From DASWIP01 sp036397635 (GTDB lineage: Bacteria > Actinomycetota > AC-67), in NCBI GenBank assembly GCA_036397635.1, contig DASWIP010000124.1:1-15420 (forward strand): a DNA stretch of 15,420 bases. Reading direction: 5' to 3'. The notes beneath the pieces were generated by a model, which was given only the letters and a program-made list of their open reading frames with translations, did no database searches and had not been told where the DNA came from. Shown here piece after piece: positions 1-6,953 of this stretch; positions within the stretch are counted from its first letter, which is position 1, and every line of letters begins with the position of its first letter. Both the position numbers and the translations under genes were made by a program.

Positions 1-156
1 CGCGGCGGGGAAGTGATCCGGCAGCCCGGAGAGGACGGTGCTGAGCGCCTCGAGGCCGCCGGCAGATGACACGATCGCGACGACGTCATATCCCGCGCCC
101 GGGAGTTTGGGGGGAGGCTCCCACGCGGCCCCGTCGTCGAACTCGGGCGGGTCCAT
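1..156 (-). CDS. CheB-type protein-glutamate methylesterase, N-terminal part (cut by window edge)
   Basis: Only the first 52 residues are inside the window; the gene continues beyond base 1. The frame starts at ATG (156-154). After a short acidic/proline-rich lead it gives the segment DVVAIVSSAGGLEALSTVLS, ending at GLPDHFPAA. This matches the start of the CheB methylesterase domain, where a hydrophobic strand leads into the catalytic Ser loop (usually GASxGG, here SSAGG) followed by LxxLLxxLPxxFPA. The family demethylates or deamidates chemoreceptor glutamates in the cytoplasm; stand-alone CheB domains also occur outside chemotaxis operons. No receiver domain precedes it, so it would be a stand-alone or CheB-first fusion protein. 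The start is supported by TATACT exactly seven bases before the ATG, which suggests a leaderless mRNA. The His and Asp of the catalytic triad lie outside the window. Confidence 0.7.
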   Translation of the reverse strand, partial: MDPPEFDDGAAWEPPPKLPGAGYDVVAIVSSAGGLEALSTVLSGLPDHFPAA

Positions 157-163
157 GGGAGCA

Positions 164-169
164 AGTATA
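164..169 (-). promoter_or_regulatory. Extended -10 promoter (TATACT), leaderless, for the CheB-type gene
   Basis: On the minus strand TATACT (169-164) is followed by seven bases (TGCTCCC) and then ATG at 156. This spacing places the transcription start at or beside the A of the start codon, as in leaderless genes of Actinobacteria. No convincing -35 box is visible. The same -10/N7/ATG arrangement recurs at two other genes in the window. Confidence 0.55.
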
Positions 170-188
170 GGGGCGGCTCGCTCGCCCC

Positions 189-300
189 TACCCTGGGCGC
201 CGGCGCTGCCGCCCTTGGGGCAGGGGTGGGCCGTCCTTGGACCCAGGGGGTGGGGCAGGCCTTGTTTGCCGGGCCTGAGTCACCCGGGTACCCTGGGTCC
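189..300 (+). promoter_or_regulatory. Nested hairpin with two alternative partners upstream of the 320 gene
   Basis: This gap holds a strong inverted repeat. GGACCCAGGG (239-248) pairs perfectly with CCCTGGGTCC (291-300). Inside that stem GGGTG (248-252) can pair with CACCC (281-285), and CAGGCC (256-261 region) with GGCCTG (about 272-277). A second copy of TACCCTGGG at 189-197, identical to the one at 289-297, can compete for the same CCCAGGG. The structure ends about nine bases before the Shine-Dalgarno GAGG (309-312) of the gene starting at 320. It could be a 5' UTR switch, an attenuator or a terminator; the pairing is seen, the role is not established. Confidence 0.4.
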
Positions 301-319
301 TCGTTCGCGAGGTTGCCTG

Positions 320-904
320 ATGCCTTCCCCTAAGGCTCTACCCCGCAGCCCGGCCGATGCGGCCGCGGCCTCTTTGCCGTCGCCTTCGTCCCCGTCCCTG
401 GAGGTGCTCGAGACGTTGGAGATCCAGAACGCGGTCGCCCACATCGAGGCCGGCCTGGATTCGCTGGAGATCGACCTGGCCCGGCAGACCGGTATCCGGG
501 AAGACGACGCGAGGCGGCTGTCGGGGGAGATGGCCGTCATGAAGGCTCGCGTCGAGGACGCGCTCACCGCGTTCTCCGGGACCGCCGACGAGTTGCGCGA
601 GATGTCCCGGACCGTGGACAGGCGGCTCGATGAGGTGGTCGAGCGCGTGCTCGGTAGCGAACATCCCGCGACGGCGGCGCTCCGCGCCGAGCTCAGGGCC
701 GGCATCGATGGCGTGATGGCCGGGGTGGGAGACGTGCTCGAGAACGTCGCCTCCGAGACCCGCGATCGCATCGAGGTACTTGGGACGCAGATGGCCGAGA
801 TCCAAGCGGGGATGCTCAAGATCGCCGAGCACGTCGGCGCGCTGGCCCCCATCGTCGCGCGCCTGTCGGCGCTCGGAGACGACGCTTCGGACCAGCGCGC
901 GTAG
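320..904 (+). CDS. Hypothetical helical / coiled-coil protein
   Basis: This is a 194-residue protein of no family I recognise. The first ~30 residues are rich in Ser, Pro and Ala and look disordered. From about residue 31 (LEVLETLEIQNAV) to the end, the sequence is almost wholly amphipathic helix with regular Leu/Val/Ile/Ala spacing and many Glu, Arg and Asp residues, as in coiled-coil or helical-bundle proteins. No signal peptide, membrane segment or catalytic motif is visible, so a cytoplasmic scaffold or partner protein is the most that can be said. I chose ATG 320 because GAGG (309-312) lies seven bases before it; the frame stays open further upstream, but that part is low-complexity Pro/Gly sequence crossing the hairpin at 239-300. 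It is divergent from the CheB-like gene and convergent with the DUF1918 gene, with 21 bases between stops. A link to chemotaxis signalling would be a guess. Confidence 0.6.
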   Translation: MPSPKALPRSPADAAAASLPSPSSPSLEVLETLEIQNAVAHIEAGLDSLEIDLARQTGIREDDARRLSGEMAVMKARVEDALTAFSGTADELREMSRTVDRRLDEVVERVLGSEHPATAALRAELRAGIDGVMAGVGDVLENVASETRDRIEVLGTQMAEIQAGMLKIAEHVGALAPIVARLSALGDDASDQRA

Positions 905-925
905 ATCCCTCGGCGCGAAACCTGG

Positions 926-1318
926 TTACTTCCTCGCCTTCTTTCGCTTCTTCCCAGCGGCCTTGGCCTTGACAGCTGCGCCCTTCTTGATCCGGGCAGG
1001 CTTCTTCGCCCCGGCCTTCTTCGCTCCTGCCTTCTTCGCCCCAGCCGTCTTGGCCGTGGCGGCTTTCTTGGCCGTGGGCTTCGAGTTCCGCGTCTTGCCC
1101 GCGATCTTCCCGGTCGATACCTTCTTCGCTCCGGACTGCCTGGAGCGGCCGGCGGGCAGGAACGTGATCGAGCCGGCCCCCGGGGTGAGCAGCGAGCTCG
1201 TTCCGTCGCTCCAGCGCACGTTGAGCAGGCTGCCCGTGATCCCGACCAGGCTTCCTTCCCGGCGCTGCTGGCCGATCTTGGCCCCTTCGATGATGACGCG
1301 GTCGCCTACCTTGGGCAT
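926..1318 (-). CDS. DUF1918 domain protein with histone H1-like Lys/Ala tail
   Basis: A 130-residue basic protein. Residues ~1-55 form a small beta-rich domain: MPKVGDRVIIEGAKIGQQRR, then an LVGITGSLLNVRWSDG segment. The VGDR..G..IG...R and VRWSDG signatures are those of DUF1918, a small actinobacterial SH3-like family of unknown function. Residues ~70-130 are almost only Lys, Ala, Gly and Thr, with tandem AGAKK pentads encoded by a 15-bp DNA repeat near 1000-1044. Such tails resemble histone H1 and the tail of mycobacterial HupB, so binding to DNA or RNA is likely (inference). ATG 1318 is chosen over an upstream TTG (1339) because the DUF1918 homology begins there and a GGGGGA Shine-Dalgarno lies about nine bases upstream. 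It is divergent from the 16S rRNA promoter. Confidence 0.75.
   Translation of the reverse strand: MPKVGDRVIIEGAKIGQQRREGSLVGITGSLLNVRWSDGTSSLLTPGAGSITFLPAGRSRQSGAKKVSTGKIAGKTRNSKPTAKKAATAKTAGAKKAGAKKAGAKKPARIKKGAAVKAKAAGKKRKKARK
1000..1044 (-). repeat. Tandem 15-bp repeat coding AGAKK units
   Basis: Three successive 15-bp units of the form CTTCTTCGCCCC-GG (plus-strand reading) differ at a few bases and encode repeated Ala-Gly-Ala-Lys-Lys in the basic tail of the DUF1918 protein. The unit number could vary by slippage. Confidence 0.6.
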
Positions 1319-1657
1319 GTGACCGGATCCCCCTTTCAAGACGTTCTCGGTTGGTCTTCGAGCGATTCCCCCACCCGGTTGCGCGGGCTGGAGCGGGAGC
1401 TATACTATCCCTCTGCCGTCCAGCCGGACGGAGTTGGAATCTTACGAGCCCCGACACCCGGAAGGGTCCGGTGTTCGTGTTGCCTGCGCCTTGGAAACTG
1501 CATAGCGAGGACACAGCCGAAGAGCAACGGCGATCCTTCGGGATCGTCGAGGCTCCGTGCCAAGAAGAGAGCGGGAACCCAGATTCCTGGTCCATCTTCG
1601 GATGGGCCAAGCCTTGCCCAAGAAGATCAACTCGTCCTTCGGGACGGGATCGATACT
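1319..1657 (+). other. 16S rRNA leader with promoter, antitermination-like site and UUCG hairpins
   Basis: No protein gene is supported here. After the promoter (1379-1406) the leader contains several hairpins. A GATCC-TTCG-GGATC stem lies near 1530-1548. A CCAT/ATGG stem closed by CTTCGG lies near 1589-1608. A CGTCC-TTCG-GGACG stem lies near 1633-1646. The stretch TGCGCCTTGGAAACTGCATAG (about 1485-1505) resembles the boxA-type antitermination sequence of rrn leaders. GAGAGCGGGAACCC (1567-1580) is complementary, apart from two A-A mismatches and one G-U pair, to 3474-3487 downstream of 16S, forming a likely RNase III processing stem. Confidence 0.6.
1379..1406 (+). promoter_or_regulatory. rRNA promoter (-35 TTGCGC, 16 bp, -10 TATACT)
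   Basis: TTGCGC (1379-1384), a 16-base spacer and TATACT (1401-1406) form a good sigma-70/HrdB-type promoter about 250 bases before the 16S start. It points into the rRNA leader and is the only strong promoter-like pair in the gap. Confidence 0.6.
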
Positions 1658-3470
<1,813 letters not shown>

Positions 3471-3473
3471 AAA

Positions 3474-3487
3474 GGGAACCCGTTCTC
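3474..3487 (+). other. 3' arm of the 16S precursor processing stem
   Basis: GGGAACCCGTTCTC pairs with GAGAGCGGGAACCC at 1567-1580, with two A-A mismatches and one G-U pair. The arms flank the whole 16S gene, as RNase III processing stems do. This implies that 16S is matured from its own short transcript. Confidence 0.5.
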
Positions 3488-3520
3488 GTCCTCGCTATGC
3501 TGTTTCCGGCGTAGGCCTCA

Positions 3521-3550
3521 AAGAAGGCGCCTCGCAAGAGGCGCCTTCTT
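3521..3550 (+). terminator. Rho-independent terminator of the 16S unit (also usable from the minus strand)
   Basis: A 13-bp perfect stem, AAGAAGGCGCCTC / GAGGCGCCTTCTT, is closed by a GCAA loop. It is followed by TTCTTC-type pyrimidines rather than a long T run. It lies only about 70 bases after 16S, so the unit ends without a 23S gene. Reading from the minus strand it gives the same stem plus CTTCTTTG, so it may once have served the convergent methyltransferase gene too. It is the insertion target of the group IIC intron. Confidence 0.8.
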
Positions 3551-4024
3551 CGTGTACGCCCGGCATGGACAACCACTTGGAGGTGAAAGTCCTCTGGGGG
3601 AGACGGTGGTCTTAACCCCGAGCCAAAGGCAACGGCGTCATCGTGAGGTGGGGTCGGAAGGAAGCCCGAGGCGAAACGCTGCACCGAGGAACACGAACCG
3701 CATGAGAGGCGCGACGGTGTGGATGAGCTGGCACGACACAGCGAAGTCCGTGACCACCAAGACACCGTTTCGTAGATGCGGCGGGCGCAGCGGGAAAGCG
3801 GTTGCCCTTATCCGGGGAGATCTGTCGAGGTGTCGTGCCCGCGCGATGTTCCAACCATCACCGCACGACCGTCGTCGCAGCGATGCGGCAATGGACCCGG
3901 CAGAAGTCAGCAGAGGCCATAGTAGTGACGAAGGTTGTCACGAAGGGCCGAACGTGAAGTTGAGAGCAACGACATCGCCCTCGTGCAGAGGTGCAGAACG
4001 CAGCCAACTCACCGTGGGTGAGCC

Positions 4025-5416
4025 ATGCGAGGAGCCGATGCGGTGAAGCCGCAAGAGCCCGCGCATGAGCAGATGCGTCTGCCGGTGGACGATGACCGGA
4101 GCACTCACCCCACTCGCCTATGGGAGGCGGTGTTCGCACCGCAGAACATCGAGCGAGCGATACGACGCGTCGAGCGCAACGGCGGGGCACCGGGTATCGA
4201 CGGTGTGAGCACCGCCCATCTGCGGTCGCACTGGCGCATCCACTGGCCCGCGACCAAAGCCGCACTCGACGCTGGCACGTACCGACCGGCTGCGGTCCGC
4301 CGCGTGGAGATACCCAAACCCCACGGCGGCACCAGGGCGCTTGGCGTGCCAACGGTTGCAGACCGCGTCATCCAGCAAGCGATCGCGCAGATGCTCTCGC
4401 CTATCTTCGACCCGACGTTTTCAGAGCACAGCTTCGGGTTCCGTCCGAACCGCAGCGCCCACCAAGCGATGGGCGCCGCACGGCGCCACGTCGCGGACGG
4501 TTCGAACTACGTTGTGGACATCGATCTGGAGTCGTTCTTCGACCGGATCAACCACGACATGCTCATGGCGCGGGTCGCCAGGAAGGTCAAGGACCGCCAG
4601 GTGCTCAAACTCATCCGGGCCTATCTGGACGCCGGTGTGATGGTCGACGGCGTGTGTGTGCGGACCGAGGAAGGGACCCCGCAAGGGGGACCGCTCTCGC
4701 CGCTGCTCGCCAACATCATGCTGGACGACCTCGATAGGGAACTGGACAAGCGCGGGCACCGGTTCGTGCGCTACGCCGACGACGTGACCATCTTCGTCGC
4801 AAGCCAGCGTGCGGGGCAGCGCGTCTTCGAGAGTGTCTCAGCGTTCATCGAGAAGCGGTTGAAGCTGCGCGTGAACCGCGACAAGTCCTGCGTTACCCCG
4901 GCGACGAAAGCACACCTGCTGGGGTTCGGGCTGCTCAAGCGGAAGGGCAACGTCGATGTCCGGATAGACCCCAAGGCCAAACGAAAGGCCAAGGTCCGCA
5001 TCCGGCGCATGACGTCACGCACCTGGGGAGTGTCGATGGACCGCCGCATCGGGACGATCAATACCTACGTCCGCGGATGGACGGGCTACTTCGCACTCGC
5101 CGACACGCCCAGCGTCTTCGCCGAACTCGACCAATGGATGCGTCGTCGGCTACGGCAGGTCCGATGGAAGCAGTGGAAGAAGCCGAGCGCACGAGCGCGC
5201 AACCTGCGCTCGCTCGGCATCCCGGCCCAAAAGTCCTACGAGTGGTCGAACACACGCAAGGGCTCGTGGCGAATCGCCGGTTCCGCTCCGCTCCAGCGGG
5301 CGATGCCTGATGCCTACTGGCGTTCCATCGGCTTGGTTGGGTTCACAGAGTCCTACAACCGTGTCCGGGAGTCTTTGCGAACCGCCGGATGCGGGCCCGC
5401 ATGTCCGGTGGTGTGA
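4025..5416 (+). CDS. ltrA: Group II intron reverse transcriptase/maturase (IIC class)
   Basis: This multifunctional intron protein (463 residues) helps the ribozyme fold and copies it into DNA. From about residue 32 it follows the class-C maturase pattern: RT0 with GAPGIDGVS (54-62), VEIPKPHGGTRALGVPT (94-110), HSFGFRPNRSAHQA, VVDIDLESFFD with catalytic D167, GTPQGGPLSPLLANI (217 on), and YADD at 250-253 with the other two catalytic Asp. The thumb/X domain includes YVRGWTGYF (~348-356) and SNTRKGSWR (~408-416). There is no HNH endonuclease domain, as expected for class C. The close resemblance to the thermostable GsI-IIC enzyme is from memory. ATG 4025 is the first start, but GTG 4043 has GAGGAG eight bases upstream and may be the real one. 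The last 12 codons read through ribozyme domain V. Confidence 0.93.
   Translation: MRGADAVKPQEPAHEQMRLPVDDDRSTHPTRLWEAVFAPQNIERAIRRVERNGGAPGIDGVSTAHLRSHWRIHWPATKAALDAGTYRPAAVRRVEIPKPHGGTRALGVPTVADRVIQQAIAQMLSPIFDPTFSEHSFGFRPNRSAHQAMGAARRHVADGSNYVVDIDLESFFDRINHDMLMARVARKVKDRQVLKLIRAYLDAGVMVDGVCVRTEEGTPQGGPLSPLLANIMLDDLDRELDKRGHRFVRYADDVTIFVASQRAGQRVFESVSAFIEKRLKLRVNRDKSCVTPATKAHLLGFGLLKRKGNVDVRIDPKAKRKAKVRIRRMTSRTWGVSMDRRIGTINTYVRGWTGYFALADTPSVFAELDQWMRRRLRQVRWKQWKKPSARARNLRSLGIPAQKSYEWSNTRKGSWRIAGSAPLQRAMPDAYWRSIGLVGFTESYNRVRESLRTAGCGPACPVV
4029..4034 (+). promoter_or_regulatory. Shine-Dalgarno GAGGAG favouring the GTG 4043 start of the maturase
   Basis: GAGGAG lies eight bases before an in-frame GTG (4043) and overlaps the codons after ATG 4025, which itself has no clear site. 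Starting at GTG would remove the first six residues, which carry no homology. Confidence 0.45.
5379..5412 (+). other. Group II intron domain V
   Basis: A 34-base hairpin starting GAACCGCCGG and ending TCCGGTGGT has the length and shape of the catalytic domain V, including the two-base bulge region and the CGC triad. It is followed immediately by the domain VI stem with a bulged A at 5443. Confidence 0.85.
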
Positions 5417-5460
5417 GAGGGGCGGGGTCGACCCCCGCCCCTACTCGATTGTCGACGCGG

Positions 5461-6513
5461 TCATCGCGCGCGCCACACCCGGAACCGCCGGTCCTCGGCT
5501 TCGACCGTGACGTGGTCGAACGCGCGCGCGAGCTGCTCGCCGTGATCCAGGAACCGGTTGGCGACCAGCCACAGCTCGCCGCCGCGCCGCAGGAACCCCG
5601 GGGCCTCCGCGATCAATCGCTGAGCGACCCCGGAACTGGTCTTGATGCCGGCGTGGAACGGGGCGTTGGACAGGACGTGCGTGTAGCGCTCGCTCACATC
5701 CGAGAACAGATCGGAGCCCCACACCAGCACGCGATCGCCGACGTCGTTCGCCTCGGCCGTCAGGAACGTGGCGTGCAGCGCGAGCGCGCTCACATCCACC
5801 GCGTGCACCTTCTCTTCCACCACGGCGGCGACCCATGCGGCGATCACGCCGGCGCCGCAGCCCACATCGAGCACGCGCGCATCGGGGGGCAGCCGCACGG
5901 TCTCGAGCAACAACCTCGTGCCGGGGTCGATCTCGCCATGGGAGAACACGCCGGGGTAGCTGCATACGATCAGGGGGCGGCCGGCGGGCTGCACGCGCAG
6001 CGTCGACAGCCACGCGCGCGGGTCGAACGGTGACGGCGGCACGGTCGGCCGAGCGAGCAGCGCGCGGCAGTGATACCGGTAATCGATCACCGATGCTTCC
6101 CCGATCAGTCCCCGCAGGTGCCGGTCTGCCGAACGGATCCCTGCGTCGTTGTGTCCGACCAGCACCAGGCGCGCGTCGTCGGCCAGCATCGGCCTGGTCA
6201 TGGTCAGCACCATCCGCAGGTGCTCGGTCGCTTTCGGGAGTCGCAGCACCGCAGCCGTGAACCCGCCGGTCGCGACCGGCCCTTGGGCTTCGAGCAGCGG
6301 GAACCCCTTACCCAGGAACGGCCCGAACCCGATCCCGCGACCTTCGGCCGGCGCGATCGACCGGTACGCGCGGAGGTCCTGTTCGAAGGCCGTGACCGGA
6401 CCGCCGGTGGCCTCGGCCACCGCGGGATCGCCGAACCCCGCGATCAGGGAGGAACCCGCGTCCGCCCAGGCGGACGCGGTCGCGACGGCCAGGCGTGCCT
6501 CCGGCGCGCTCAC
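5461..6513 (-). CDS. RsmC/RlmG-like class I SAM-dependent rRNA guanine methyltransferase
   Basis: A 350-residue two-domain protein. The N-terminal ~160 residues look like a degenerate methyltransferase fold, as in E. coli RsmC (343 aa). The C-terminal half carries the small-methyltransferase signature: VLDVGCGAGVI (214-224, SAM-binding motif I), an acidic end of strand 2 at VHAVDVSALAL (236-246), LSNAPFHAG (281-289, motif IV, usually NPPFH) and LVANRFLDHG near 316-325, typical of RsmC/RlmG. These enzymes make N2-methylguanine in 16S (G1207) or 23S rRNA; which target applies is not decided by the sequence. The NPP to NAP change is a mild departure from the usual motif. The start is GTG at 6513, overlapping the DUF2277 stop as GTGA, so the two genes are translationally coupled. 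It converges on the 16S unit, and the group II intron ends 11 bases past its stop. Confidence 0.82.
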   Translation of the reverse strand: MSAPEARLAVATASAWADAGSSLIAGFGDPAVAEATGGPVTAFEQDLRAYRSIAPAEGRGIGFGPFLGKGFPLLEAQGPVATGGFTAAVLRLPKATEHLRMVLTMTRPMLADDARLVLVGHNDAGIRSADRHLRGLIGEASVIDYRYHCRALLARPTVPPSPFDPRAWLSTLRVQPAGRPLIVCSYPGVFSHGEIDPGTRLLLETVRLPPDARVLDVGCGAGVIAAWVAAVVEEKVHAVDVSALALHATFLTAEANDVGDRVLVWGSDLFSDVSERYTHVLSNAPFHAGIKTSSGVAQRLIAEAPGFLRRGGELWLVANRFLDHGEQLARAFDHVTVEAEDRRFRVWRAR

Positions 6514-6716
6514 CCGCCAGCGCGGGTGAGCGCGTCCAGCATCCGCCGCGACGAGTCGGCGATCTCGGCGACGGCGGCGTTGAATGCGTCCGCGTTGCTC
6601 TTCGACGGCGCGCGGTAGCCGCTGACCTTGCGCACGAACTGCAGCGCCGCGGCCTCGATCTCTTCCTCGCTGGGCGCGCCCTCGGGGCGGCGCAGCGTCT
6701 TGATGCTTCGGCACAT
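6510..6716 (-). CDS. DUF2277 family small protein
   Basis: A 68-residue protein beginning MCRSIKTLRRPEG and continuing EEEIEAAALQFVRKVSGYR.PS..N..AF..AV.EIA...RRMLDAL. The family usually starts MCRNI(R/K)TL and has the conserved AALQFVRK(V/I)SG core, so this is a clear DUF2277 member. The function is unknown; the N-terminal Cys and helical body suggest a small cytoplasmic protein. ATG 6716 is chosen because the family begins there and TAGCGT stands exactly seven bases before it, suggesting a leaderless mRNA. Its stop overlaps the GTG of the methyltransferase by four bases, forming a two-gene operon. The protein is slightly shorter than the ~80-90 residues I recall for relatives. Confidence 0.8.
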   Translation of the reverse strand: MCRSIKTLRRPEGAPSEEEIEAAALQFVRKVSGYRAPSKSNADAFNAAVAEIADSSRRMLDALTRAGG

Positions 6717-6723
6717 GCGGCAC

Positions 6724-6729
6724 ACGCTA
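6724..6729 (-). promoter_or_regulatory. -10 element TAGCGT, leaderless, for DUF2277/methyltransferase operon
   Basis: On the minus strand TAGCGT (6729-6724) is followed by GTGCCGC and the ATG at 6716. The seven-base spacing matches the other leaderless starts here. No -35 box is clear. Confidence 0.45.
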
Positions 6730-6785
6730 GCAACGCCGCGCGCGCCCGGGCGAACCCAGAGCGGGCGAACCCGGCGATGACGACC

Positions 6786-6953
6786 CTAGTGTCTCGTTAG
6801 GGAAATCCTTTTACCGTCAGAACGCGCCTGCATCCCCGATTGCTGCGTTTCTCGTCGGTTGCATATTCCCTGAATATGCGCCCTCCTCGCGCCTTGCACT
6901 CGGGGCGCAGATCGCGCCCTGAACGGCAAGAAATCTCCCTAACGAGACACTAG
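6786..6953. mobile_element. MITE-like palindromic element, copy 1 (complete)
   Basis: The 168-bp element is bounded by perfect 18-bp inverted repeats, CTAGTGTCTCGTTAGGGA (6786-6803) and its complement (6936-6953). The inverted similarity continues imperfectly for about 50 bases (CCGTCAG / CCGTTCAG, ACGCG / GCGCG, CCCCGA on both arms). The middle has a perfect 8-bp hairpin, GCATATTC-CCT-GAATATGC (6861-6879). It codes for nothing. The second copy at 15280 is co-linear and differs at one base in 141 (T6850 versus G15343). Length, ends and copy number fit a MITE moved in trans by an IS transposase; CTAG or TA may be the target duplication. The right end supplies the TAG stop (6952-6950) of the M14 peptidase gene. 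Confidence 0.8.

Larger units (their letters stand above)
3552..5449 (+). mobile_element. Complete group IIC intron inserted behind the terminator
   Basis: The intron is 1898 bases. It starts GTGTACGCCCGGC (3552), the usual GUGYG-type 5' end, one base after the terminator stem, which is the known target preference of group IIC introns. 3552-4024 holds the ribozyme domains I-III and part of IV and has no convincing protein gene. GAAGGA (3657-3662) can pair with TTCTTC (3546-3551) as EBS1/IBS1 (inference). Domain V is a 34-base hairpin at 5379-5412 with a CGC triad (5383-5385), as in the Oceanobacillus IIC intron. Domain VI (5415-5446) pairs GAGAGGGGCGGGG with its partner and leaves A5443 bulged as branch point. 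The end is CGAT (5449). All parts appear intact. Confidence 0.88.

Noticed and set aside
6786..6953. Palindromic repeat as part of a CRISPR array or as an attachment site
   Set aside because: There are two distant copies with terminal inverted repeats and no spacers, cas genes or integrase nearby; the MITE reading fits better.
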